A DNA stretch of 64,000 nucleotides from Ostrinia nubilalis. Taxonomy: Eukaryota; Arthropoda; Insecta; Lepidoptera; Crambidae. Numbering within the stretch: position 1 is the first letter of the stretch; each line of letters opens with the position of its first letter. Of this stretch, positions 1 to 10,066 are shown one piece after another. A program made the position numbers and the translations under genes. The notes beneath the pieces are model-generated. The model was not told where the DNA came from. It searched no databases and saw only the letters and a program-made list of their open reading frames with translations. The stretch lies in the NCBI RefSeq assembly GCF_963855985.1, contig NC_087118.1, forward strand, positions 6,510,001 to 6,574,000, read 5' to 3'.

Positions 1-17
1 GAAAAAATCAGTAACCC

Positions 18-1597
18 AGTGTCGTGCCACGCGCAGTGCAGGGTTCCGTAGCTTCCCGTCGTTTAGTAAGATAAGCAATTGCTTTAACCTAGGACTAGTT
101 TTTTGATTCATAGTTAAAATAAGTAATTGTTAAATTTTGCTACTAATGGTTAAATATTAATGAAAAATGTAAACTAATAGTTAAAAAATGTACTAAAAGT
201 CAAGTTAAACATTGTTAAAAAACATTTTCTTCTGTTATTTAACCACTTGTCATTTGACATCTGTCAAATTTGACTATTGGTTACTTTACCTACGAATACA
301 TAATATTTTCATACTTATGTAATGTCATTTTTTAGGGTTTCGTAGTCCTGACAAGGAACCCTTTTAGTTTCGATATGTCTGTCCGAGGTTTTGCTTGGAA
401 ACTATTGGCACTGGGGAGCTGTAATTTTGTGAAGGTATGTATATTAATCACGCCGACAAAACGGTAAAATAAAAGGATGATGGGCACTTTTCTATGGAAT
501 CTGGGCGTAAAACCAACAGAAATGTAACTACTATTATTTGTTAGGACTTAATATCAGAAATGTATTTTCATATAAATAACTACCAAAAACTCCCGGGTTT
601 GCTTGGAAATTGACATAATGTGTAATAGTGATAGGTGTTTTATTGCGCAAACAAAAAATATTATTAATTAATATAACGCCTCGCATGCGGACGACGCCGC
701 AGGCAAAAGCTGGTACCTTACTTATCTACTTACATTTTAAATACATTAAGTTATTTATCCATTTAAACCATGTTCTACATTATAAGCGTACGACCATACC
801 TAGGTACCATTTAGAGAAATGACATGAACACAGTCATGTTTCAATGGGATTTCTACCAGTTAAGTTGTAGTGTTGTCGCATAATCGATCACGGATCGATT
901 ATTAATCGATATTGCCAAATAACGATTTATCGATTAACTATTCGATTAATCGATTTTATTGATTACCATCATTACTATCATTTGATTGTTAATTCAATTC
1001 CTTATTTTCAGCAATATAATCGATTATTGCAATCGAATAATCGATTATGATTTATTCGGTATACATACTTACAAAATCGATAGAATCGATAGTAAGATAT
1101 GATACAATAGTCTCAGTATGATAGATAAAAGCAATATAATTGACCTAATACTATTTTTATTACCCTAATGTGATGTGAAATACTATGGAAACTTTGCATA
1201 TTCAACGACCTCTATCTCCGTATCCCCGCGTATTTCAGGATTGTTGTCATCCTATGAAATGAAGTACTAGTATTAAGCTTTAATTTAGTATACTTTTTGT
1301 TTCTGTTGGTTTAACGCCCAATATGCCCATCATCCTTTCTAGGGTAGCTCCCCTGCATGTAAAGTGGGGATGAATTTTTTCAAGGAAAACTATAACGGTT
1401 AAGATACATTACTTAGTTTAAGAGTAATAGTAATTTGACTCATGTATTATACAATTTCTTAACCAGTAAAAATTCCTTAGAAGAAAATATGAAAAGTGAC
1501 TTTAGATGAAGTAATTGCTTGCTTCTGAAATATATTGTGGTAACGACAGACAACTACGGAACCCTACACTGCGCGTGGGACGACACGCACTTGGCCA
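18..1597. mobile_element. TIR element of unknown superfamily, non-coding
   Basis: The first 60 bases (around CCACGCGCAGTGCAGGGTT) recur as an imperfect inverted copy at about 1545-1597 (around AACCCTACACTGCGCGTGG), giving terminal inverted repeats of roughly 50 bp. The interior is AT-rich with no coding frame I can support. It contains a cluster of ATCGAT-type words at 885-1090. Exact ends and the TSD are not clear because the left end lies at the window edge. Boundaries are approximate. Confidence 0.5.
885..1095. repeat. ATCGATTAATCGAT-rich degenerate palindromic tract
   Basis: The stretch is built from overlapping ATCGAT, TTATCGAT and AATCGATT words that are self-complementary, so it can fold on itself. 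Some words match the TATCGATA core bound by insect DREF, but no promoter or gene follows, so a repeat tract inside the surrounding TIR element is the simpler reading. Confidence 0.5.
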
Positions 1598-2025
1598 ATT
1601 TATTATGCAATAGCGATGCCGATGACGTTTTTTTTTTAAATTTCGAATTTTCGTAATTTCGACATTTATTCTGCATCTTTAGTGTTTACAAATGCAGACG
1701 GAGGCATTTTTAGTTTAATTTGATTAGACGGTTTGGAATAAATTGTCATTATCATCATAAAAAAAATCTTTTTTTTTTACTTCAATAACCCAGTTTTCTG
1801 GCAATTTTACTCTATTTCTTGCGGGAAAAATTACGTGATATTTTCCGAGACCCCCCCTCTCCCCCACGTGAGATTTAGTGAGGTTTTCGTTGACCCCCTC
1901 CCTCCCCTAAAAGCCTCACGTAATTTATGGACGCCCCCTTAAGAAAACGCCCGGACCTTACTTTATAGCAAACACTTCTATTTGTTGATTTGCGATATAC
2001 ATTTACCATACGTGCATCCGATGAA
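1598..2025. other. Non-coding, probable TE debris
   Basis: No coding frame is visible. There is a C-rich stretch at about 1850-1940 with runs such as GACCCCCTCCCTCCCC beside CACGTGAG and CACGTAATTTATGGACG. It reads like the degenerate end of a repeat family, but I cannot assign it. Confidence 0.4.
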
Positions 2026-2290
2026 AAGAGGCTACGATTTATTTATCCATCGATTATATAAGGCATCGACTTATTGTCATTCGATTAAGTGTTCCTCGAT
2101 TAAATAAGGCATCGATTTATTGTCATTCGATAAAGTGTTTCACGATTAATCGTATCATCGGTAGAAAGTCTTTCGATGAAGTGTAGCATCGATCAAATGT
2201 TCTTCGAAATGTTAAGCAGTCGATTAATTTATCGTTCGACATATTATTTTTCGACGAAGTGTCATCGATGTATTGTTATTCGACGAGAAG
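2026..2290. repeat. Degenerate tandem repeat of TCGAT-containing units
   Basis: A motif like GCATCGATTTATTGTCATTCG, with variants TCGATTAAGTGT and TCGACGAAGTGTCATCGA, recurs at intervals of roughly 25-50 bp. The copies have diverged in spacing and sequence. No coding potential is seen. Confidence 0.55.
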
Positions 2291-2519
2291 TTTTTCGAAA
2301 TGGAGTAGTGAACCCGAATCTAACATATTATGCGAGGCACTTTTGAGTTGAGACTGGCTTGGCACTTTAAATAAACAGAAATCATAAGATGACATGGCTT
2401 GGCTACTGACCTGGCTTACTGTTGGCTCCTCGCAGCTCAAGGCGCGCGTCAGGACTTGACCAGCTTTCCACACGACGTCCTTTCCATCAGTGTTCACCAC
2501 CTTGATGTTATCGTTCGAA

Positions 2520-3045
2520 TCTAAATATAAAGGAGAAACTGAATGACTGACTGACAGATCAACGCACAGCCTAAACGGTTAAACGTAGGCACTTGAAATT
2601 TGGAAGGGACGTAGTTTAGGTACCGTAGAGGTGCACTAAGAAAGGAATTCCCGAAATTCCCACGGGAACGGGAATTAGCGGGAAAATACTTTTGTATGAA
2701 AAATCTAAACCGCTTAAGTTAGACGCTTGAAATTTGGTATGCAGGTACCTTAGTAAACTTAAAGCTTAGGTACAACAGGATACCGCAAAATTCCCACGGG
2801 AACGGGAGTTAGCGGGAAAAAACATATGTATGAAAAAATCTAAACTGCGTAAGATAGACGCTTGAAATTTGGCATGCAGGTACCTTAGTAAACTTAAAGC
2901 TTAGTTACAACAGGATATTGCAAAATTCCTACGGGAACGGGAGTTAGCGGGAAAAAACATTTGTATGAAAAAAATCTAAACCGCTTAAGATAGATGAAGG
3001 GGGTAAAACGGGATCCACGCGTACGAAGTCGCGGGCGGCCGCTAG
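2520..3045 (+). mobile_element. Non-autonomous Helitron, copy 1 of a tandem pair
   Basis: It starts near TCTAAATATAAAGGAG, continues with the GACTGACTGACAGATCAACGC 5' region typical of lepidopteran Helitrons and ends in GCGGGCGGCCGCTAG (CTAG at 3042-3045). Three internal blocks beginning CGCTTGAAATTTGG and ending in a GGGAACGGGA-type stretch repeat at roughly 120-bp spacing. There is no Rep/helicase. A nearly identical copy follows at once. Confidence 0.7.
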
Positions 3046-3058
3046 CTATCATCTATCT

Positions 3059-3589
3059 TCTAAATATCTAAATATATAAAAGGAGAAACTGACTGACTGA
3101 CTGACAGATCAACGCACAGCCTAAACGGCTAAACGTAGGCACTTGAAATTTGGAAGGGACGTAGTTTAGGTACCGTAGAGGTGCACTAAGAAAGGAATTC
3201 TCGAAATTCCCACGGGAACGGGAATTAGCGGGAAAATACTTTTGTATGAAAAATCTAAACCGCTTAAGTTAGACGCTTGAAATTTGGTATGCAGGTACCT
3301 TAGTTAACTTAAAGCTTAGGTACAACAGGATACCGCAAAATTCCCACGGGAACGGGAGTTAGCGGGAAAAAACATATGTATGAAAAAATCTAAACTGCGT
3401 AAGATAGACGCTTGAAATTTGGCATGCAGGTACCTTAGTAAACTTAAAGCTTAGTTACAACAGGATATTGCAAAAATCTTACGGGAACGGGAGTTAGCGG
3501 GAAAAAACATTTGTATGAAAAAAATCTAAACCGCTTAATGAAGGGGGTAAAACGGGATCCACGCGTACGAAGTCGCGGGCGGCCGCTAG
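3059..3589 (+). mobile_element. Non-autonomous Helitron, copy 2 of a tandem pair
   Basis: It is nearly identical to the copy at 2520-3045, with the same 5' block, the same internal repeats and the same end in CTAG at 3586-3589. It lacks a few bases near its 3' end and differs by scattered substitutions. A TATC microsatellite follows. Back-to-back copies fit tandem Helitron insertion or rolling-circle read-through. Confidence 0.7.
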
Positions 3590-3603
3590 CTATCATCTAT
3601 CTA

Positions 3604-4477
3604 TCTATACAGGGTGGAAACGATAAGTGATCTCACTCGATTATTTCTAAACCATACAAGATATCGAAAAACTGGTTCCTGATCCTGAAAGTGCTTTACG
3701 AGCTCTTTCAAACGGCACCAATAACAGGTTACAGAATAAACTGGATCTATCCGAAAATTCAATGTTTCCGGCTTCCATACATTTGGTACAGCCTCATAAA
3801 CTACAAAAGGTATCGTAAAACTGGTTACTGATCCTAAAAGTGCTTCACGAGCTCTATCCAACGGTGTCAATATTAAGTTACAGAATAAACTGGATCTATC
3901 CAAAAATCCAATGTTTCCATCCCCCATACATTTAGTACTACCACAGTCATGGCACTCATCTCTTGATACTTGATACAACACTTTATAGCAAGTAAAGCCT
4001 AAAACTAATTTTTTCCTTGAATAATTTTAAATAAAAATGCAATTTACGATTTTTTTTTGGGTTCATTATTTAATTTTAAAAAATTACACTTAATATTGTG
4101 TGGTTGGCATACATTTAGTATGGAAGCTGGAAAAATTAAATTTTCAGATACTTCCAGTTTATTCTGTAACCTGTTATTGGTACCGTTTGAAAGAGTTCGT
4201 AAAGCACTTTCAGGGTCAGTAACCAGTTTTTCGATATCTTGTATGGTTTAGAAATTATCGAGTGAGATCACTTATCGTTTCCACCCTGTATAAATAAAAA
4301 TGAATTGATGTTCGTTAGTCTGATTATAACTCGAGAACGACTGGGCCGATTGAGCTGATTTTGGTTTTAAAATGTTTGTCGTAGTCCAGGTCTAAACGAT
4401 GAGTAAATACGCGCGCGATATTGTTTTTCTGTGACAGACAAAATTCCACGCGGGCGAAGCCGCGGGCGGAAAGCTAG
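3604..4477 (+). mobile_element. Third Helitron, split near its 5' end by a TA MITE
   Basis: The bases TCTATA at 3604-3609 plus TATAAATAAAAATG from 4289 reproduce the usual Helitron 5' start once the MITE is set aside. The body contains ACTCGAGAACGACTGGGCC, and the 3' end is CCGCGGGCGGAAAGCTAG with CTAG at 4474-4477 followed by T. It is about 195 bp without the MITE and non-coding. The 5' reading is inferred. Confidence 0.6.
3610..4288. mobile_element. CAGGGTGG-ended MITE with long TIRs and TA TSD
   Basis: The termini are CAGGGTGGAAACGATAAGTG and its inverse, with TA on both sides (3608-3609 and 4289-4290). Inverted similarity extends more than 100 bp inward on each side. An internal block with AACTGGTT and AGAATAAACTGG is duplicated at 3680-3760 and 3815-3900. 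No transposase is present. The TA duplication and CAGGGTG ends suggest a Tc1/mariner-like, DUF4817-type source. Confidence 0.7.
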
Positions 4478-4771
4478 TCGTGTATATTTCCAAGCTGATC
4501 GATTTTCTTCAATCACGTAGATACTTTTTTCTTCTCCGTCTGGGTCAAATTCTGGTATGAGCGATGCAGCACGATGAGCACAGTTTCTTGTTCTATCACG
4601 TATCGCCCTGTCCACTTCATTTTCCAAAAGATGCTTCAATAATTTTCTTGCCGGGGGTAGTGATAAATCACGGTCATCTTCGTTTTCGTTTTGGTTTGGT
4701 TCTCGGTTTGAAGAATTCCATCCAGGTGGCCGGACCCCGTAGCCTCCATCTCCAGGACGATTACGTTTCAT
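4478..4771 (-). pseudogene. Possible Gag N-terminus of an LTR retrotransposon
   Basis: A minus-strand frame opens with ATG at 4771. It encodes a charged protein with an acidic Asn/Glu stretch, a Leu-rich helix and a motif close to SLIPEFDP, which resembles the start of the capsid region in some Ty3/mag-type Gag proteins. The frame is cut at 4477 by the Helitron end. Upstream on the minus strand lies AGAAGTGGGAT, the same stretch that follows the 5' LTR of the element at 5505. The family call is an inference; it could be an unrelated ORF. Confidence 0.35.
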
Positions 4772-5030
4772 ATCCCACTTCTGAGTGAAACAGAAGGGAA
4801 TGGAAACACTTGCTTACAAGTCAACTTTTTATATTTCGCACAGTAATCGGACAGAGTTTCAGCTTAACTTAGTATTCGGTATCGAATGCCCCGGAAAATG
4901 AGCTCCTCAGCTATATAATACAAAACCCCCACCCAAATGGTGTGGCCATCGATAACCAACCGGTAGTGACGTCACAGTCTTATAGCGGATGTAGTCAAAT
5001 GGCGTACTCTGCATTACGGATGTGGCGGCG
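4772..5030 (-). other. Probable leader and LTR part of the minus-strand LTR element
   Basis: Read on the minus strand, it holds a TATA-like ATATAAAAAG, then a CTTCTGTTTCAC end, then TCAGAAGTGGGAT and the ATG of the Gag-like frame. That order (LTR, primer-site region, gag) suggests a truncated LTR element. No second LTR is present in the window, so this is not proven. Confidence 0.35.
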
Positions 5031-5180
5031 TTGGCTTGGCATTGGCTTGGCGCTGGCTTGGCGCTGGCTTAGCGCTGGCTTAGCGCTGGCTTAGCGCTGG
5101 CTTAGCGCTGGCTTAGCGCTGGCTTAGCGCTGGCTTGGCGCTGGCTTAGCGCTGGCTTGGCGCTGGCTTGGCGAGGCAGG
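5031..5180. repeat. 11-bp tandem repeat (GCGCTGGCTTA)
   Basis: About a dozen copies of GCGCTGGCTTA, with A/G variation at the last position, lie head to tail. The array abuts the truncated polymerase gene at about 5200, so it marks or caused the left breakpoint of the Polinton. Confidence 0.85.
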
Positions 5181-5196
5181 CATAGGCTGGCATACG

Positions 5197-5504
5197 GTGT
5201 TGCGTTACAGTATCAAAAACCTTGGTGAATATACTGATTTATATGTAAAGTCAGATGTTTTACTACTATGTGATATATTTGAAAAATTTAGAAAAGTTAG
5301 TCTATTACATTATAAACTCGACCCTGCATATTATATAACATCACCTAGTTTGAGTTGGGATGCAATGCTCTTTTACACTAATGTTCGATTAGAGCTGATT
5401 CATGATATTGAAATGTACCAAATGCTTGAAAAGGGTATACGTGGAGGCCTTGCACAGTGTTCTCTACGATATGCTAAAGCATGTAATAAATACTTACAAA
5501 CTAT
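5197..5504 (+). pseudogene. PolB: Polinton DNA polymerase B, upstream fragment
   Basis: This is an internal segment of protein-primed family B DNA polymerase, including the region with TSPSLSWDAMLFYT and EKGIRGGLAQCSLRYAKA that precedes motif A in Polinton polymerases. The N-terminal exonuclease half is missing because homology starts abruptly beside the 11-bp array. The fragment is cut at 5504 by an LTR element flanked by ACTAT. Across that insertion the downstream fragment lies in another frame, so a small indel exists as well. In an intact Polinton this enzyme copies the element's DNA. Non-functional here. Confidence 0.9.
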
Positions 5505-5811
5505 TCTTAGAAATAACACCCGCTACGTCAGCGTGACGTCATATCGTTCGATTCTGTGTTAGAGTGGGAAGGCACGAGAAACCGGCCGCCGGCGCACCGC
5601 GACACTTTGCTCGAGCGCTTGGCTGTGACGGACGTTCTCTCGGTTCAGGGACTGTGATATTTGTGACCTAGATCATTATTTCTGCCATAGGCATATTTCT
5701 TTATTACGTTAATTTGATTTGTGGAATTATTGGTTCCAGTTATGTAATAAATCGATATCTGCTGGTGCCGTACATTACTTTTAAAAAGCACTCTCACCTC
5801 TGATCCTTAAG
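5505..5811 (+). repeat. 5' LTR
   Basis: The 307-bp repeat begins TCTTAGAAATAACACC and ends CTGATCCTTAAG, not the usual TG...CA. It has a perfect CRE palindrome TGACGTCA at 5534-5541 and a poly(A) signal AATAAA at 5746-5751. The stretch after it, ATCAGAAGTGGGATTGACC, is the candidate primer-binding region. Confidence 0.85.
5534..5541. promoter_or_regulatory. CRE/ATF-type site in the LTR
   Basis: TGACGTCA is the full cAMP-response-element palindrome, preceded by a second half-like TACGTCA. The same site is at 11323-11330 in the 3' LTR. Its role in LTR transcription is inferred. Confidence 0.45.
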
Positions 5812-5944
5812 ATCAGAAGTGGGATTGACCACGCGTTCTAACCGTTTTTGCCATCTATTTTTGCCTTAGTTTGTGATTATCAGTGCAGTTTTAAAAGTTA
5901 AGACTAGCTTTGGTCGCCCGCTACGCGGGCTACAAAAGCTAGAT

Positions 5945-6255
5945 CTGCGATGCTGGCCGCTCCGGGCTTCGCCCTACGCGGCGCTCGGCCTGCGGCCTCG
6001 CATTCGGAGCTCGGCCTTCGGCCTCGCAAAAATTACAGGGGGTGTTTATTGTCTGTCACTGTGCTCTTGTGCTTTTTTGACGCAACACAAGTTTAACTAT
6101 GGTAACTCTCGGGATTTGAACCATCGCTCGGCCTTCGGCCTCGCCTTTCTGTCTGTCACTGGGCTCTAGTCCTTTTTTGACGCATTAAAAATAAATCTAT
6201 GGCGACTCACAGGCTTTAAACTATCGCTCGGCCTTCGGCCTCGCCTTTTTCTACG
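5945..6255. repeat. GGCCTTCGGCC hairpin words
   Basis: The word GCTCGGCCTTCGGCCTCGC occurs at about 5993-6026 (in two close forms), 6128 and 6226, each able to form a tight hairpin. They lie inside the Helitron near its 3' terminal hairpin and may be duplicated terminal hairpins. Confidence 0.6.
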
Positions 6256-6319
6256 TTAACCAAGCCCCCCTGCATACAATTTGTATGGAAAACTCAGTTC
6301 CATTTGGAAAATGGGTAAC

Positions 6320-8030
6320 TGCTTGGCGGCCATCTTGGATTTCCAAAATTTTGCATTTTTCCCTTAATCTGGACGATTTTCCGCGCCGAACCCTATTTTT
6401 CATTTTTTTCTATCCTCACCCAGTCCCGTGAAACAATTCCTTAAAACCACCCAAGTCCCAAAATTTTGAGTTCCCCTAACTCCCAGTGTTGCCAGGTGAT
6501 CGAGATAAAAATAGTCAAATGTCATTAGTTTGACCTATTTGCAGGAGGCGTCATCCAAATTTCTGACCGGAAGTCGTTATTTCCATTTTTTACATTTTTT
6601 GACCAAATCTCTCAAAGTATGGCAACACTGGAAATTTTTGTTTTCCCAAACGATACTCCTTGACAAACTACGTAATCGCCCCATACAACTCGACTTTCCC
6701 AAATGTTGCCAACTGCCCGAAAAATGCATTTGAAAAATCAGAAATCTGAAACTTTTTACAAAATGGCCGCTCACTCGGTCGCCATCTTGATTTTCCATGT
6801 TTTCGGATTTTTCCCATAGTCTGGATCGTATAACCGACCAAACCCCATTTTTAGACATTTCCTCCCATATCTCCTTCTGTCCGTCCTTAACTTTAAAGAC
6901 ACCCATGTCGAAAAAAATACTTTTCCCCGTAGCTCCCAGTGTTGCCAGGTGATCGAGATGTAAATGGTCAAATGTCATTTGCACGACCCCTTTGCAGGAG
7001 GCGTCATCCAAATTTTCGACTGGAAGTCGTTATTTCTACTTTCGACATTTTTGGACCAAATCTCCTCAGGTATGGCAACACTGGAGAAATTTCTTCACCC
7101 AAGCGAAACCTCTCGACAAGAGACACAACCGCCTCATACAACTCAATTTTCCAAAATGTTGCCAACTACTCGAAAAATGAATTCCAACATTTCGAAATTT
7201 TCAACTTTTTACAAAATGGCCGCCCACGCCGCCGCCATCTTGATTTTTTGACATTTCGGATTTTTCCCATAATCTGGGTCGTATATCCGACCAAACCTCA
7301 TTTTTATTTTTTTTCTGCCATTATTCTTTCTGTCTGTCACTAACTTTAAAGACACCCATGTCGCAAAAAAAACTTTTCCCCATAACTTTCAGTGTTGCCA
7401 GACTTTTTTCATAAAAATGGTGAAATGTCATTCGGGTCCCCAAACGTCACCAAACTGCATACCAAGTTTTTGGAATTTTTGGAAATTTCCATTTTCTACT
7501 ATCCGGGGCCGTGGTGGAAAATTTTCTTCCAAAATGGTAGTTTTTTCCGATTCATGGCAACACTCGAATAACAGACCAACAATCGCCCGGAACATTGTAC
7601 CCCACTCCGGTGTCGCCATCTGCCGGAAAATTGCTACCAAAGTTTGGGAATTTTTTGATCGCAACAAAATGGCCGACGGCTCAGCCGCCATCTTGTTTTT
7701 TGATAATCTGTAAATGTGGCCTTGAAGCAGACTATATAAGTCACAAAAACTCAAAAGAAATTTTCAAAAACAATTGCGCATCTCTGAGTGACACCTCCCT
7801 AAAAACACCCCGAAATCGCATTTTCAATCCAAGATGGCGCCGCGGCCATTTTGTTTTTCTAATTTTTTCTCAAAATTTTTAACACATCTTGGCAACCCCA
7901 ACAAACCACCAAAAAAGAAAAAATTCAGGACCAAAGACAGAAAAGTTTGTGTTTCAAAAAGTGCCGCCATTTTGTTTTTTGGTTCAAAAAATGTGGTAAA
8001 GCTGTCAGTCAAAAAATCTAGTTAAAAACA
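6320..8030. repeat. Diverged tandem units of about 430 bp
   Basis: Blocks starting near 6330, 6780 and 7225 share, in order, GCCATCTTG, CGGATTTTTCCCAT, a CGTATANCCGACCAAACC-like stretch, AAAGACACCCATGTCG, CAGTGTTGCCAG and GGTCAAATGTCATT. A fourth, more degenerate unit runs to about 8030. The frames that open here on both strands are by-products of the repeat and are not genes. Confidence 0.65.
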
Positions 8031-8233
8031 AACACCAACAATTTTACCCCCCTCCCCTCTAAATACCCCAAAAATACCCCTGATCAGTCAGTCAGTCAGT
8101 CAGTGAGTAGGAATCGAGCTTTATATAATATAGATGACCAGGCGTTCGTCTAGATTAAAAAAAGAACGTGATTATTCTTGTAGACAGTGTCGTGATAAAA
8201 GTTAGTTAAACGTCGGGTTTGTTCGAATATCGA

Positions 8234-8476
8234 ATGCCGCCGTTAAATGAACGTGTGCATCGATTGAGTTTTGAGTATCGAGGTAGGTCACCTAGGCGAT
8301 GTGTACGCACTCCGCGTCGTAGTCCTATTGGGAATCGTGAATATTCACGTAGCCCTCATAGTGATTTTTGTAGGCGCTGTGACAGTTCGTACGGCCGCCG
8401 CCATAGCTCGCGCGACGATGTGTTTGGAAAAATTTCGTCGCGAATTGACTCGTTTGAGGGTGGATTGCAACTGTAA
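8234..8476 (+). pseudogene. Basic Arg/Ser-rich ORF, possible gag remnant
   Basis: The ATG at 8234 opens an 80-residue frame rich in Arg and Ser (RSPRR and RRSPIG motifs) ending in a short helical RIDSFEGG stretch. It lies where gag is expected, downstream of the LTR and leader. Further on, at about 8540, another frame has a C-x2-C pair (CLICGSMG). I cannot identify either by family. The function is unknown and the gag assignment rests on position only. Confidence 0.3.
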
Positions 8477-9143
8477 GTGACACCGTCCAATGTTTTTTCT
8501 GGAGCTTGTTTGTGATGGAATCGTTACGTGTCTCATTTGCGGCAGTATGGGCAATAAAAAGGGTGGCACTGCCCAAAGGAAACTAAATACGGAGAGTGCG
8601 GTCCTACAGCGCGACGCGACTGCGAAACCGTCACCGTCGACACCGGATGATGGGAGGAGTAATAAATAGGCTTGTGTAGTACATGTACTATGTACTTATA
8701 GGAAGCAATTCCTTTAGTTCACTTTAGTACAGCCGATCACGAATAAATAGGTGTGAACGAGACGTTAAATTGGTGACAAGCGCACGCGTGCGAGATGGAT
8801 TCGGCTCTGTGAGTGTGTTGCGAGTATTTTGCGACATTGTACTTAAAGGTGATAGTAATAAAGACGTTTTTCGTCCGATCTGATTAAAAAAATCAGTGTA
8901 CTAAAATGAACTACCTAACTACATTTTTGGCCAATTGTAGGTACTAGTTCGGAGCGATCCGTTCAGTGTCCGAGTAAGAACAAGCCTAGTAATAAATATT
9001 GCACGTTTTGTATTGGTCATTTTGTCGATTCTTACTTTCAAAAGCAGAGTTGGGGAATTCGAGTGGGAGTCGGTCTTCAAGTGTGGGTTTTTGCCTAGAG
9101 TCGAATCCCAGCTCAGTGGCATAACATAATACCCGCATTATTA

Positions 9144-9371
9144 GTGCAAAAAGTACCCGTTAATATTTTGATTGACAGCGGGTCGGACATTTCGTTAATT
9201 TCCGAATCAGTTTTGAAGCGTTTTAATAGAATCCCGGCTTATCGTTTGATGCGAGGAATCGGAAGTCAGGAGGTCGAATCAACTTCGTACTTGACGACTT
9301 TTAAAAATCTTGTAAGCAACGCGATGGTTCTTGTGGTTTTCGTGATGGATCACAAGACCATGTCTTGGTGA
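9144..9371 (+). pseudogene. Retropepsin-like aspartic protease remnant
   Basis: The frame contains ILIDSGSDISLISESVLKRF, matching the active-site region of LTR-retrotransposon proteases (hydrophobic-hydrophobic-D-S/T-G, then a Leu/Ile-Ser pattern). The C-terminal half of the domain, with its second hydrophobic-G motif, is degraded and a stop follows. No reverse transcriptase or integrase follows, because another repeat begins at about 9455. In an active element this enzyme would process the Gag-Pol polyprotein. Confidence 0.75.
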
Positions 9372-9454
9372 AAATTTTGGTTTGACCAAACAAAATAATT
9401 ATGTAGTGGGTAACCTTCCCACGTCTTCGTCAGTAGTACTACCGTCGACTCCAA

Positions 9455-9910
9455 ATCAAATCAAATCATTTATTGCATTACATGTGTGGTTTGACAATAT
9501 CTCGCCCTGACCCTGAGTGTCGTGCGCTGCCTTTGCTGGATTCCAAGAGCCGCATTCCTGTGGATCCGGTGGCCCTGGGGGCATGGAGCAGGAGCAGCAG
9601 CGCGACTCGCGCATCTACCAGGGAGGACGTAGTGAACAGGAATATTGGTGCTTTGTCTGGCTTGCTACAAACAAGGTCCTGTAACTTTTGTCTTTCTTTT
9701 CTTATCTGCCCTTGTATACTCACGGACATTGCCCGCGGGTGGCGTGACCGGAGGGAGCGGCGAGCGTTCGGCGAACGAACGAGCAATGTTCGGTTCGCAA
9801 GCGAACATCGAAGAAGACGATCCTGACGAATATGTGCATAATTTTTGATATTTGATGTGCAGAGGAAGGCCGAGCGTGTATTTTGAAGTGAACGTGCTGC
9901 CCATACAAGT
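9455..9910 (-). mobile_element. Retroposed fragment with AATCAAATC tail, probable SINE/LINE end
   Basis: The left edge is AAATCAAATCAAATCATTTA, a short tandem of ATTTG on the minus strand as seen at the 3' ends of insect non-LTR elements. The adjoining sequence is GC-rich with no coding frame I can support and a self-complementary stretch at 9755-9815 rich in GTTCG/CGAAC words. Its right boundary is uncertain. Confidence 0.4.
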
Positions 9911-10066
9911 TTAAACGGGCGCTGGCGCATCACCGCTATGACTTGGAGTTGCTGGCTGGGTTCTGCTTCGAAAAACCCAGGAGGCCGCCGAGCACACGGG
10001 CTCGTGGCGCGGCGAGTGGACTCCAGGGGTTTGCAGAGCATTCTTGGAGGATGGCGAATCTTCACT

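Larger units (their letters stand above)
5904..8134 (-). mobile_element. Non-autonomous Helitron in the LTR element leader
   Basis: On the minus strand it starts TCTATATTATATAAAGCTCG (TC at 8133-8134), then a GACTGACTGACTGACTGATCA-like stretch. It ends with the hairpin CCCGCGTAGCGGG, a short spacer and CTAG (5904-5907). The flanking bases A and T fit Helitron insertion at AT. The body holds GC hairpin words (GGCCTTCGGCC), degenerate units of about 430 bp and repeated GCCGCCATCTT words. There is no Rep/helicase. Confidence 0.75.

Noticed and set aside
885..1095. DREF-type promoter cluster
   Set aside because: The ATCGAT words are many but degenerate and no gene follows. A repeat tract is simpler.
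3010..3046. Stretch with BamHI, MluI, NotI and NheI sites that looks like a cloning polylinker
   Set aside because: It recurs at 3553-3590 in a diverged repeat and is the normal GC-rich 3' end of this Helitron family (ending in CTAG), so vector contamination is unlikely.
5945..6255. GGCCTTCGGCC hairpins as transcription terminators
   Set aside because: Intrinsic terminators of that kind are bacterial. Here they sit inside a Helitron and are better seen as duplicated end hairpins.
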